Assembly: GCF_000276665.1 (NCBI RefSeq)
Contig: NW_004955427.1
Span: forward strand, 4,330,828-4,394,827
Length of the DNA: 64,000 nucleotides
Direction: 5' to 3'
DNA from: Chinchilla lanigera
Taxonomy: Eukaryota > Chordata > Mammalia > Rodentia > Chinchillidae
Numbering within the stretch: the first letter of the stretch is position 1; each line of letters begins with the position of its first letter. The translations under genes and the position numbers were made by a program. Under the pieces are notes generated by a model that saw nothing but the letters and a program-made list of their open reading frames with translations, had not been told where the DNA came from and did no database searches. This document shows positions 11,690-21,547 of the stretch, one piece after another.

Positions 11690-12263
11690 TCAATTTCTGG
11701 CCCTTGTTTGTACACTGCGGTGGATTCACTAATGGTCAACTTGAGTGGGAACACCCAGCCGAACTGAGTCATCATGGTTCTGGATGTGGAAGACCCACCC
11801 GAGGATTGTGGCAAATGGCATGAAAGGAGACTAGGATGGAGAGACCGCATGCAGTTGATTTTTCTGGAGATGCTTTCTGTGGCTGGTTTTCCTGATAGAG
11901 TTGGCTCCTGTGGGAGGAGCTCCAGTCTTCACTATCACTGGAGATGGCTGTTGTTCTCTTCAGGGGAGCTCTGGTCCTTGCCTTCAGTATTGCATCCCGG
12001 TTCCAATGCAGATCTCGCAGCCTTCTGGCAAAGATGCTTCACCCCACCAGTGCAGACTCTACTTCTGCCACTGGCCTATGGGCTTTCCAGGTGCAGCTCC
12101 TTCACATGGACTTGCATGAGAATTGACCTGGGCTCTAGGCCTTCACCTAGAATGTTTGATACATTGCTGTGGGGTCCAGGCCCTTGGAAAGATTCTTTAG
12201 GTCTCTAGTGCAGACAGATCTCTTGCACTTTTCTGCGCCTCCCTTCTGGAAAGAATATTACAA
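11690..12263 (-). repeat. Element A, copy 3 (unnamed dispersed repeat)
   Basis: Its reverse complement aligns over its whole length with the plus-strand copies at 50950 and 62878. It runs from a TTATTTTGTAATATTC start, through 'ctggaccccacagcaatgt', 'ggcctagagccc', 'tctcatgcaagtc' and 'aggaccagagctc', to 'caatcctcgggtgggtcttc' and 'aagttgaccattagtgaatc'. A 144-codon plus-strand frame inside it is antisense to the element and not supported as a gene. The family is unknown to me; it may be an LTR or retroviral internal segment. Copy 3 directly abuts the solo LTR that starts at 12272. Confidence 0.8.
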
Positions 12264-12271
12264 AATAACGA

Positions 12272-12586
12272 TGGAGAGCCACATCAGGACAGCTTCAAAG
12301 CCTGAGGACCTAGGAGGACATGTGACCCTGCTGTTTGGTGCGTGTGCACAGCTGGATACACTTATGTCACCCTGACTGAACCTTGGGCATTTGCACCTGT
12401 GCTGCACAGTTAAGCCTGCAAGATGTAAATACGTGATAACAACATACGTAAGAACTAGACAATGAAGATGCAGCCACTCACTCTGCTTGCTGCCTGTTGC
12501 TGCTGTGCTTACCTCTGCCTCTGCGTGCTTTCTTTAGGAACCCCACGGGCACATTTACTCCTTCAGCCTCCTCAACCCAGACAACA
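12272..12586 (+). mobile_element. Diverged solo LTR related to the downstream provirus
   Basis: It shares ordered blocks with the two LTRs at 12690 and 16338: 'cttcaaagc', 'gcacagttaag', 'agatgtaaata', 'ataacaaca...gtaagaa', 'aagatgcag' followed by pyrimidines, 'tgctgcctgttgctgctg', and an end in 'cagacaaca'. The polyadenylation signal is degraded to AATGAA at 12459-12464, whereas both other LTRs keep AATAAA. It is more diverged than those two are from each other. It is probably an independent older or sister insertion reduced to one LTR. Confidence 0.7.
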
Positions 12587-12689
12587 CTCCTATAAATTGT
12601 GTCCTGTATTAAATCAATTCCTTTGCAAATCTTGGCTACAACATACACTATCAATTCTTGACATTTATTCTTCTCATGATAAAGATATA

Positions 12690-13042
12690 TGTGAGAACCC
12701 CTTGGACTGCTTCAAAGCTCAGGAACATCTAAGGACACCTGAGGACTTGACCCACTTGTCTAGCGCAGATACACAGTGGGATACTGTTATGTAACCACGA
12801 TTCAGCACAGGTAAGCATGCATGCACCGGTTACAGCACTCTGTAAGAATGTAAACACGAGGTAACAACCCGTGTGAGAAGAATACAATAAAGATGCAGGT
12901 GGATCTCTCACAGTCTTGCCATGTCTCTCTGCTCTGCTTCATGCTGCCTACTGTTGTTGCTCATGTCTTACACACATGTATTTTTTAACCTTGGGACCTA
13001 CCTGAGAAAATCTCCTGTGGGCCACCTGAGCTTGCTGACAAC
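12690..13042 (+). mobile_element. 5' LTR of plus-strand provirus
   Basis: The LTR starts TGTGAGAACC and ends near GCTGACAAC. It is colinear with the LTR at 16338-16700 (for example 'gcttcaaagctcagg', 'gtaaccacgattcagcacag', 'ggttacagcactctgtaaga', 'acaataaagatgcaggtgg', 'ctgagaaaatctcc'). About 353 bp versus 363 bp implies small indels; the 3' copy has extra GATGTTGCT units. U3, R (AATAAA) and U5 can be placed. The sequence just downstream, from 13043, should be the primer binding site, but I cannot match it confidently to a tRNA 3' end. Confidence 0.85.
12886..12891 (+). promoter_or_regulatory. Polyadenylation signal AATAAA in 5' LTR
   Basis: Hexamer inside 'tacaataaagatgcagg', at the position equivalent to 16535-16540 in the 3' LTR. 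It marks the R region. Confidence 0.75.
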
Positions 13043-13615
13043 TGTTGTAGTCAGCGGGACATCGAGGGGAGAGGTCCCACGGAGGCTGTGGAAACAGCAC
13101 CCAAAGGCGAGGCAGAGCCTCTGGAAATGGCTGATAAGTGACCCCAGCCTCTCCATGGCTGCCTATAGCCACCTTACTGGCAACTTGAAACGCCCTGGAG
13201 GACTAGGAGTTGGTCTGTTTGGAGCCTGGGGATGTCTTGCAAGTCTTGGAAGCAACAGACAGGCAAATTTTTCCTCCCACCATAAAACAGTGGGGTGGAT
13301 GGCTTGTCTGTTCTTCACTCTCTCCTGCCACATAAAGCAAGAGGCGGATGGCCTTGACCAGCAAGTGGGCCAGCTGCAGCAGATAGGGGAGGACCTCTAG
13401 CAATGGCAGGCTGCTGTGGAGCTCAGGTTGCAAGGCATGGGAAGCACTGCCTCCTCAGAACTGTGCTCAGAAGCTTCAGCTCCTCATGTCTGGGAAAATC
13501 CTTCAGGGAAATCCTCTGGCTTTGCATGCTAAGCCAGGTATTCATCCAAAAGTGGAGATAGAGGAACCCCTAGCCCAGGGAGGAGACCGTGAGGGCTACC
13601 TACCTCTACCCAGCA
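13043..13615 (+). pseudogene. Proviral leader and 5' gag region, decayed
   Basis: Sequence between the 5' LTR and the first recognisable retroviral peptides. It is less AT-rich than the flanks, as expected for a provirus interior. A 159-codon frame (12921-13400) begins inside the LTR and crosses into the leader, so it is not a natural gag start. I recognise no matrix motif. Its position argues for leader plus broken gag. Confidence 0.45.
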
Positions 13616-14140
13616 CACAGTGTGCATAACCTATACGGCCATGGAGCTGCAGGAGCTGTCCAAACAAAGCATAAGGTGGGTGAAGCTGCCTGCATGGCTG
13701 CTACAGCTGTGGGATGACAGGACTGATCACATGCAATTGCAGATTACCGTTTCTATTGATCACCCAATCCATGGCACCGTTGACGCCTTGGCCAGGCTAG
13801 GAGATGTGGAAGTGAAGCATCACTGTAAGGTGAGGCCTGTAAAAACTGTACCTGTACTGGCAAAGGAGAAAAGAAGGGGTCCTTGGGCAAGTGGGGCCAT
13901 CCCTCTCAAGGACAGGCCATGGGCTCCTGAAGGTTGGTCAGCACCAGCTCTGGACAGACCTGCTGACTGCCGGCCTAGCCACAGACAAGTTAGACGAGTG
14001 GCCTTTGAATGCATTACTGACTCTGTGGAGGCTCTTACACCCTGAGCAGCAATACCAGCCAGTGGGCCAGGGCCAGAAGGCCAAAGCAGCCCTGATGAAG
14101 CTGGAAGAAGTGACGCTGGCCTCCTTTTATTCCAATTAGG
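13616..14140 (+). pseudogene. gag-like remnant
   Basis: Two open segments in different frames (13620-14045 and 13891-14139) lie immediately upstream of protease. The first reads MELQELSKQSIRW and IHGTVDALARLGDVEV. The second contains LLHPEQQYQPVGQGQKAKAA, a basic and Gln-rich tail typical of the region before protease. Frameshifts separate the pieces, and no CCHC zinc knuckle is visible. Gag identity rests on position between the LTR and protease plus composition, not on a diagnostic motif. Confidence 0.5.
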
Positions 14141-14214
14141 AGGCAGCTGAGGAACCTGGGTCTTGGGGTCCCTGGAGACCACAGGTCACATGAGGAAATG
14201 ACCATTTACTGGTC

Positions 14215-14500
14215 CCCCAAATTGTGGAGTGAGTACTAGCCTTGGTGGATATCAGTGCTGAGTCAGTGCTAATATATGGCAACCCAGGCCACTTTACAGG
14301 ACCTACTGCACACAGAGAAGGGTATGGAGGTCACTACGTCACGGTCTGGAAAGCCCAGGTGACTTTAGGTATTGGGCAGTTGCCCCCACACCTGTACTAT
14401 GTTTATGTTGCCCCAGTTGTTCAAAACATTCTGTGCATGGACGTACTGACTGGTGTCCAGCTGGACTCCACACAGGGAGAATTCTGGTTGTGAATTCACA
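14215..14500 (+). pseudogene. Retroviral aspartic protease remnant
   Basis: The 83-codon frame at 14242-14493 (open from about 14230) reads LVDISAESVLIYGNP, then GYGG, LGIGQLPPHLYYVYVAP and ILCMDVLTG. This is the retropepsin layout: an active-site loop (here D-I-S-A rather than the usual D-T/S-G-A), a glycine-rich flap and a C-terminal hydrophobic G/D-V-L element. The family is an aspartic protease acting as a homodimer to process Gag-Pol. The altered active site and lack of an open upstream gag make it non-functional. Confidence 0.8.
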
Positions 14501-14579
14501 CAGTAGGAACTATACTCTGAAGCCATCCATACCACGCACTGCTGACTCTCCCACAGGCCACATAGGTTGTGTGTGTGAA

Positions 14580-15180
14580 GCCGTATCAGCTACCTGGAGG
14601 CCATGAGATGGGACTGACCGTGATCTTGAAATAAAAAACAACAGGGTGATATGCCTTGCACAGAGCCCTGCGGTATGGCCCCATACAGAAGCCAGACGTC
14701 GTCACAAATGACTGTGAACTCTCACTCTGATACTGGCAGTGAGGACCAATTTCTTCACCCAGGAGAACAGGAAAATGACCTTCTAGATGTTGCCACAAAG
14801 CTATTTCTACAGCTCAACTTTGTGCCATGGCTTGTGGCCCAAGACCTGGCCACCAGGGCCAAGCCACGTTCTGTGTCACTGTTTTGTACTGATCATGTAA
14901 CGTTAACCTGATTGTCTTGCAGATTTGAAAGCCGCCATACATGGTCTAAAGGAAACTTTACCGACATGGATATGCTACAGACAAAGACAAGTTCCAAGGA
15001 ACTTGCTTGTCTGTCAAATTGTTGGAAGTTATATGATCATGTAAGTCCAGACACACACGACAGCACATCAATTACAGGCATACGTGGGCTTGTTAGGTTT
15101 TTGTTAGATGTACTGGACCTAGCTACCTTGCTTTGGCTTTTATACCAGATGACCAAAAGGGGCACAGCATAGGGCTAGAC
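14580..15180 (+). pseudogene. Reverse transcriptase remnant, heavily deleted
   Basis: Retroviral pol order continues after protease. A PGGHE-like start near 14590 and a PIQKPD segment near 14685 look like the RT N-terminal fingers in two frames. Further down are unreadable pieces and a DLATLLWLLYQMTKRG segment near 15120, like the thumb/connection border. The catalytic YXDD block is not found, and the distance is too short for full RT, so an internal deletion is likely. Confidence 0.6.
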
Positions 15181-15720
15181 AGATGCAGTGGAAGCTGCTT
15201 TTCAGGACTCAAAGAGGACTGTTGCAGAGGTGCAAGTCCTAGGAGTCATTGACCCTAACCTGACATTTACCTTGTCAATGTGGATGACAATGTTTTTGGC
15301 TGGGGCCTATGGCAAAAGCAGGGGAAGTGGAAGCACCCTGCTGGGTTTTATTCACAGTTGTAGGAAGGAGCTGAGAGCTGACACTACCTGATTGAGAGAC
15401 AGCAGTGTTGTACCCTGCTCTGCATGCCTGTGAGGGATTACGGGACACAGAGAGGTCCCATATGAACAGTCTGTGTATCCGAGGAGTGGGGTGGCACAGG
15501 CTCCCAGTTCTGTGTTGGGTGATGTACCTCCCACAGCCCTTCTTTTCAGTTAGCCCATTGGCAGCCGAACTGGCAATGGTTTTGGGACCTGCACATGGCC
15601 CAGGAACCTGTCCAGAAGGACAGACTACAGGATATGACCCCTAGTCCCTATACAAAAGGAAAAGAGGAACCTCTAGCTTGGTATACTGCTGAGTCTAGCC
15701 CTGACCCATCCCCAGTGGAC
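15181..15720 (+). pseudogene. RT connection and RNase H start, frameshifted
   Basis: The frame at 15188-15391 reads AAFQDSKRTVAEVQVLGVID and then LLGFIHSCRKELRADTT. This corresponds to the RT-tether region, where pol proteins have a 'planted with sugar-like sheet' connection before RNase H. The next frame continues with YPALHACEGLR and a block ending near 15640 in VLGPAHGPGTCPEG. The segments are in different frames and interrupted by stops. Confidence 0.65.
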
Positions 15721-16075
15721 AGCAGTTGATATCTAGCCCAGTAAGAAGTACTTTATTTGGTACAGGAACGGACAGGTCAAACCAACAGGCAGACAGTGTG
15801 ATTGTGATGCATGAAGAGGCCCTCTACACGTACACACGACAGCAGGGCCATCTTGAGGGGGCCGATGGAGTGGCAGGCAGGGCACTGTCCATTGTGGAGT
15901 GCAGAGCTATGGTGAGATGTACGGGAATACGGCCAAAAGCTGACATTGTAAGATATCATGGTTCAGAATGTAAGCCCCTCCCCTCACTAGGAAATGATTT
16001 AACAGGTGCTTTGACCAGGAATTACAATGACTGACAGCTAGGAATAGCATTTCACCAAAAACATCGATTGCCAAG
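15721..16075 (+). pseudogene. RNase H C-terminal remnant
   Basis: An open frame (15726-16034) includes DIVRYHGSECKPLPSLGNDL, resembling the end of a retroviral RNase H domain with its conserved HG/GND pattern (histidine, then Asp). The remainder does not align clearly, so internal loss is likely. Confidence 0.5.
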
Positions 16076-16135
16076 TGTGGGATGCCGCTAGGAATAGCGT
16101 CTGACCACGGGCAAGGACCATACACTTAGCCCTCC
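16076..16135 (+). pseudogene. Integrase core remnant
   Basis: One frame near 16090-16127 reads ASDHGQGPYT followed by a stop. An SDHG/SDNG motif is the second catalytic aspartate region of retroviral integrases. The zinc-binding domain and the rest of the core are not visible, so most of integrase appears deleted. Confidence 0.45.
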
Positions 16136-16204
16136 AATTTGAAACCCTTGCTTAACATATGGCCAAGTCCTTAAATGTTACACATCAGGCTTTGGTGTTG
16201 CTTG

Positions 16205-16310
16205 TAGATGACTCTGTTTAAGTGGAGAAAGTGGTTTTGCAAAACCACATGGTTCTTGATTTGTTAACTACGGTACTTGTGCCCTGTTACATATAGAATA
16301 TTACATTTAT
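16205..16310 (+). pseudogene. Envelope transmembrane-subunit remnant
   Basis: A short frame near 16230-16290 reads VVLQNHMVLDLL followed by TTVLVPCY. This is the position and pattern of the ectodomain heptad region and following cysteine motif of gamma-type (class I) envelope TM proteins. A stop follows. No surface subunit or other env part is visible upstream, so a large deletion joins pol to env. Confidence 0.6.
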
Positions 16311-16322
16311 ATACTCCTGATT

Positions 16323-16337
16323 TTTGAGGGGGTGGGA
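16323..16337 (+). promoter_or_regulatory. Polypurine tract of the provirus
   Basis: The purine-rich 'gagggggtggga' lies immediately before the TGTGGGAACT start of the 3' LTR. This is the expected site of plus-strand priming. It has one T interruption. Confidence 0.75.
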
Positions 16338-16700
16338 TGTGGGAACTGCTCAGATGGCTTCAAAGCTCAGGGGTGTCTAACAGCACCTGAGGATATGACC
16401 CCGCTTGTCTAGCACAGGCACAGAGTGGGTTACAGTTGTGTAACCATGACTCAGCACAGGTAAACACACATGTGCTGGTTACAGCACTATGTAAGAATGT
16501 AAACAGGGGAAAACAACCTGTATAAGAATGATACAATAAAGATGCAGGTGGCTTTCTCACAGTCGTGTTCTGGCTCTCTGCTCTGCTCCTTGCTGCCTGC
16601 TGATGTTGCTGATGTTGCTGATGTCTTACACATGTGCTTTTTAACCTTGGGACCTCACCTGAGAAAATCTCCCTTGGGCCCCATCAGCGGGCTGACAACA
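16338..16700 (+). mobile_element. 3' LTR of plus-strand provirus
   Basis: It begins TGTGGGAACT just after the polypurine tract and ends GGCTGACAACA, giving the TG...CA form. It is colinear with the 5' LTR at 12690. A 9-base unit GATGTTGCT is repeated near 16600-16626. The AATAAA is at 16535-16540. I do not see an unambiguous target-site duplication between the outer flanks (12680-12689 and 16701-16710). Confidence 0.85.
16535..16540 (+). promoter_or_regulatory. Polyadenylation signal AATAAA in 3' LTR
   Basis: Hexamer in 'atacaataaagatgcagg', matching the equivalent site in the 5' LTR. Confidence 0.75.
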
Positions 16701-16929
16701 TGTCAAATCTAATATATCATACTATAATAGTGGGTACAAGTTGATTTTGTTCTCTGGTTTTCTCCCTTAGGGGACTCACAAAGAGAAGCAGCCCTTGGTT
16801 ATGCACAATTAACTTAATCCTTGGGCTTCCATGTGAAATTTTTTAAAAGAGCACAGTTAATGATTGAAATTATTCTACTTATATGCAGGGATTTGTAAAG
16901 TTGGATCAAGTATCAATCTTACTGTTACA

Positions 16930-17892
16930 TCAATCAGCCATTCTGAATTATTCTGGAAAAAGAGATCAAAGATGATATCAGAAAATGGAAAGCTATCACT
17001 TGCTCATGGATAGGAGGAACCAATGTGGTAAACATGGCCATCCTCCCAAATTGTTATATAGATTTAACTCAACTCCAATCAAAATAATTTTAGCATACCT
17101 CACAGAATTAGACAAAATATTCCTAAAATTTATTTGGGATCAGAATTGACTTAGAATAGCAAAAGCAATTCTAGGCAACAAAGGCAAGGCAAGAGGCATC
17201 ATAACCCCAGACCTGATATTATACTATAAAGCTACTATGATAAAAACAGCATTATATTGTCAGAGAAACATATCTGAGGATCAGTGGAACAGAATAAAAG
17301 ATGCAGGTACAGCTACAAACACACTCAGCCACCTTATCTTTCACAAAGGAGCCAAAAACGTTCACTGGAAGAAAGATAGCCCCTTTAATGAATGGTGCCA
17401 GAAAAACTGGCTTTCCACATGCCAAAGACCAAAACTAGACCCATGTCTATCACAAAGCGCTAAACTAAAGTAAAAATGGATCAACCATCTAAACATTAAC
17501 AGAGAAACACCAGATTTACTGGGAGAGAAAATAAGCAAAAATCTTGAACATATAAATGTGGGCAGAGATTTCATGAACAAAACCCAGACAAAATGGGAAA
17601 TAATATAAAGAATCAACAAATGAGCTCTCACCTTATTAAAAATATTTTGCACAACAAAAGAAATTTTGTTTTGCAAAACAATACAATAGAGTGAAAAGAC
17701 AACCCACAGTGTGAGAAAAAATTATAGCCACTTCTCAAACAAAGGGCTTATACTTAGAAAATATACAGAATTGAACAAAATCAGGCCCCCAAAATTCAAA
17801 GACCCAGTGCAAAAATGGGCATCTGAGTTAAATACATATTTCTCAGATGAAGAAATACAAATGCCAAAAAATATGAAAAAATGTTCAACTTA
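16930..17892 (+). mobile_element. LINE-1 ORF2 3' half
   Basis: Ordered L1 ORF2 matches include 'gctcatggataggagg', 'ggccatcctccc', 'atttatttgggatcagaatt', 'gcaaaagcaattctaggcaa', 'aagctactatgataaaaaca', 'gatcagtggaacagaataaa' and 'ttaatgaatggtgccagaaa'. The 78-codon frame 17237-17473 (LIFHKGAKNVHWKKDSPFNE) is from the conserved region after the RT domain, towards the ORF2 C-terminus. Several stops and small indels make it inactive. It is cut by a B1-like fragment at 17896. Confidence 0.9.
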
Positions 17893-17895
17893 CAA

Positions 17896-17953
17896 TCTTC
17901 CTGCCTCGGCTTTCCAGAGTGCTGAAATTACAGGTGTGCACAACCAACCTTAG
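17896..17953 (-). mobile_element. B1/Alu-type (7SL-derived) SINE fragment
   Basis: The plus strand reads 'tcctgcctcggctttccagagtgctgaaattacaggtgtgcac', the reverse complement of the left end of a 7SL-derived SINE (GGTGTGCACACCTGTAATTTCAGCACTCTGGAAAGCC-like). Only about 55 bp remain, without an A tail. The family supports a rodent, primate or related genome. Confidence 0.7.
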
Positions 17954-17959
17954 CTTCTC

Positions 17960-18112
17960 TTCCCTTTTTTAATAATAGCCATCATAAATTTTGTGAGGTA
18001 AACCTTAATGTGTCTTTGATTTTTATTTCCCTAGTTAGTGATATTGAAATTTTTCACATATTTACACACATTTATAAGTATTCCTTTGAGAAATGACTTG
18101 TTTACCGTTTAA
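17960..18112 (-). mobile_element. LINE-1 ORF2 end, inverted segment
   Basis: The plus strand reads 'ttaataatagccatcataaa', 'gatttttatttccctagtta' and 'cctttgagaaatgacttgtt'. This is the reverse complement of the L1 ORF2 C-terminal region that, in direct orientation, should follow 17890. It is therefore flipped relative to the L1 blocks on both sides. Confidence 0.65.
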
Positions 18113-18114
18113 AA

Positions 18115-18600
18115 AATGAAATTCTCATATCTGCAACAAGAGGGTGAAATTGGGGGACATTCTGATAAGTGAAATAAACTAGGCACAGAAAAACAATTAC
18201 TGTTTGATCTCCCATATAAATTGAATATAAAAAAAAAACAAGCTCCTAGAACAGAGTGGAAGAATGGCTACCAGGGCTGAGCGGGTAGGATAATAGAAAA
18301 TGTTCATCAAAAGGTACAAATTATCAATGACAAAGTGAGTAAGTGCTAGAGCCCTAATGTACAGCATGGTTACTATAGATAGGAATAATATATTGCATCT
18401 TGAAATTTGCTAAGAGACTAGATCTTAAGTATTATCCAAATAAAAATGGCAGCTACAAGAAGTGATGGATATTTTAATTATCTTGATTTTGGCAATCATT
18501 TTGCAATATATAAATAGAACAAAAGATCACATCATGCTGGTTAAATAAATGTAATTGTTACTTGACAATCTTATCCCAATAAAGCTAAAGAAAAAATAAG
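18115..18600 (+). mobile_element. LINE-1 3' UTR
   Basis: Plus-oriented L1M 3' UTR signature: 'gacattctgataagtgaaat', 'aaactaggcacagaaaaac', 'ggctaccagggctgagcggg', 'agcatggttactatagatag', 'aattatcttgattttggcaa', and a terminal 'atcccaataaagctaaag' with AATAAA followed by A-rich sequence. It probably belongs to the same insertion as the ORF2 at 16930-17892. Confidence 0.85.
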
Positions 18601-18604
18601 TATA

Positions 18605-20860
18605 TGATGTCCACATAAATTTGAATTTTAGTTAATAATGAATAATATCTTGACATAAATATATTCTGTATTGAGAAGTTATATTATAAATACCATTTAT
18701 TAGAAATCTAATTCAACTGACATCCTGTATATTGCCTGGAAATGCTAACCTATGTGCCTTCCAAAACAAAATGTATAAAAATGATTATGGTCTCTTTTTT
18801 TTCCAGTTTTAAATATGCAAGGACACACACCCACATGTACACAACTACACATATATAGATACGTGACCATTGAAAGTAGAGGAAAATGAAAATCTCTATT
18901 TGTATTAATATTTTAATTTTATTTCAAAATATGTTTTTGTCCCACTGAAATCCTACTTAAATCTCCAGTCCTTCTCCACAACATCACTGATGCTTAATTC
19001 AAGTAATTTTGAACTCATGTGTGAATCTTAAACAGAGCATGATGTTGTTTGATGTGAATGAGATTGTATGCTGTCAGTCACCCCAGATAAGAAATAATTT
19101 GGAATGAACTCAGCTCCAGTTGTGCAATAGGGTTTGGACTTCATGCACATGGATAAGTAATCAAAAGCACGGAATCATTTGCCTGTGGAATTTAGGACAT
19201 GTTATGAGACTCAAAGCCTAGAGTGTGTTAGGTAACTCAGGGAAAGAGACACAAATAACAAAAAAACTATAAGAATCTCTGAAAAGCCAGTTTTATAATC
19301 CAAAAGTGTCTTAATTATTCACTTAACATTTAGATTTTTCATCTCTTTCTCTCTATAAAAGAATTCGGTTGTATTAGTAAGCATGTTATTAATTTTTTAA
19401 GAAGTGCCAAAGAAAGTTTACTGCTAATTTTACCTTTAGTTTTGTTATTGTGTTATTGAGAACTCATATAAGATGCTTTCTGCAAATATGAGAATGAGAT
19501 AAAAAACATTTTTATTACTGTTTTCATTAGTCCACAATGTTTTCTAAAATATTAGGAACTTGAAAAGGAAGTATAAGTCCTAGAAGCCACTTTAAAGGAA
19601 ACAAAATTGAAAGCTGAAGTAGAAAAGGATTCTCATTAGGGGGTCTCTGCATTTCAAAAGCCTAAAATTAAATTTGCTTCAAGTAATTTTCCTAAATAGC
19701 TGAAGTTTTTTGTTTATACTAGATTAGAGGATACATTAGATGCCAAGAATATCCAGCCTCAATCAGAAAGATTTGACTATTTTATTTAGCATTTCTATTA
19801 TATAAAATATCTTCTGAGTTCTTACATTATTTGTTAGAAGTGCCTTTCTGTCATCTATGACCCAAGTTAGCACAGTTTGCCATTAACATGAGTAGCAAAG
19901 GGAAATAAACAAACATACAGAAGAACTATAAAGAACACCTGAACTTGTCAGACTGTGTTTTCTCATTATATGCTGAATTATAGAGTAAGTAATTATATTT
20001 CAATCGTGTAATTATCAGAAAACATGAGCAATGAGTAACATGTTAAGTACTCGTGTGTTTAAATGTGTAATGTTGATATCTAAACTAGTATCTGAAATTG
20101 TAAGCATCTATTTCCTCTTACTCCCAGTCAACTTTGTATAATAGTGAACCTCCCAGGCATTCCACCTTGGTTTTATAAATAGTAGCTAGTGAGGTATGTG
20201 CTATAGCCTGTTCTCCTTTTCCTTGCCCTGTTATGTCATAATATGCAGGTTCAGGGTGTTAGGGAAAGAGCATGCTCTCTTACCTCTGAAGATTGGGTTT
20301 GAATTCTCTAGTGGAAGAAAGGTCTGGTTCTTCAGCCAACTTTTGTCCAGTTTTCTTCATCCAACCTTCACCCAACTACTGCTGAGGCGTGTGTAACAAA
20401 ACAGAGATTAGCAAGAGCAATATATACATATATGTTTCATATACATTTTGCATGATATGGGAGCCTTCAGAAATGGAGACCCCCCCAAAACAAGAATATC
20501 TGTATATTTTATGTTTCAATTAATGACAAGTTGTATAACTGTGAAGAAATATGATTGCACAAGGATTGTACAACCTAATAGTGAGATCTAATTTAAATTC
20601 TTTACTGTGTCTCTGTGTTTTCAGAAATTGGGACATTCTTTTTCTCTCAGTATGGGATGAGAACCTTTGGACAGGAGATTTCAAATTATCATGGAGAGAA
20701 GATTGAGGGGAAGCCATGAGTGGTCTTCTTTGTACAGATTTCTAAAACATCGAAATACTGTATTTTAGAGTAGTATGTCCTTAACCACAACAGCTCTATG
20801 GTATGACCACATTCTGCTAAATAACTGTAAGTCCCTTGAACATGAATTTTGATTTAAAAA
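18605..20860. other. No gene seen
   Basis: AT-rich, no recognisable exon, SINE or LTR. A weak MIR-like stretch may exist near 20225-20330, not strong enough to call. Confidence 0.5.
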
Positions 20861-20883
20861 TGGGTATTGATTACTTAATGATG

Positions 20884-20916
20884 GTGCTTGCTTCTGCAGC
20901 ACATATACTAAAATTG
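20884..20916 (+). pseudogene. Truncated U6 snRNA retropseudogene
   Basis: The sequence GTGCTTGCTTCTGCAGCACA, followed by TATACTAAAATTG, matches the first ~33 bases of U6 snRNA with two substitutions (U6 has C and G at the two changed positions of the GTGCTCGCTTCGGCAG start). It is flanked by an imperfect direct repeat: 'attgattacttaatgatg' at 20866-20883 and 'attgattatttaatgagg' at 20912-20929. The 3' part of U6 (central and Lsm-binding region) is missing, so it is not functional. This is the usual form of L1-mobilised, prematurely terminated U6 copies. Confidence 0.9.
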
Positions 20917-20934
20917 ATTATTTAATGAGGAAAA

Positions 20935-21540
20935 TATAAATATACCAAGAAAAGCATTTACTACCATGCTTAATTGTATAATGGGTTTTCAAAAATATTA
21001 TTTAAGTCTTCTCATAAGAAAGCCTAAACCTATTACATGTTATTAACTCCTTGAGCTTGAATGCATACTACCTTCCCTCTACCATTAGTGCTTCAGTTCA
21101 AGGATTCAACTTGTCTTAGTTGTCTAAGAATTACTCACTTTGTTATGCACTGTGGAAAAATTCACATTGGACTAAAACTGTCTTTAAGAAACTCAAAATT
21201 GTGAGCAATTTATGTTAATTCCAACATAAATCCATTGAAATTAACATAAGCCTTATTACATGATAACTTAGAATAAAAAGAAGAAAGCAGCCATATTGTT
21301 TTCTCTTGGGGTATTCAAAACCAGAAATTGAAAATAACATTAAATTGCCAAGACATGCAGCTGAGAATTTATATACACATTAATGATTTCTGGTCACTGG
21401 GGCAATTTACTGAATTAGAAGAAAAAGAGTAATGGGCATAAAATTAATTCAAAGAAAATATTGTTGATTTCCTTTCCTTTTATCTGTATAACTTTGAAAT
21501 GTGAGTTTTTTAAAAACTAAAAATCAAATGTTCATATCTG
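20935..21540. other. No gene seen
   Basis: AT-rich flank between the U6 copy and the second ERV, with no recognisable feature. Confidence 0.5.
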
Positions 21541-21547
21541 ATTTTTT

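Noticed and set aside
11774..12208. 144-codon plus-strand frame
   Set aside because: It is antisense to a repeated element (element A, minus strand) and has no domain.
12921..13400. 159-codon frame, the longest in the window
   Set aside because: It starts inside a proviral 5' LTR and crosses into the leader; no recognisable protein.
13820..14182. 120-codon minus-strand frame
   Set aside because: Antisense shadow of the gag-like region of the plus-strand provirus.
12680..16710. Target-site duplication around the plus-strand provirus
   Set aside because: The bases just outside the LTRs do not match over 4-6 positions; mutation or LTR recombination may have removed it.
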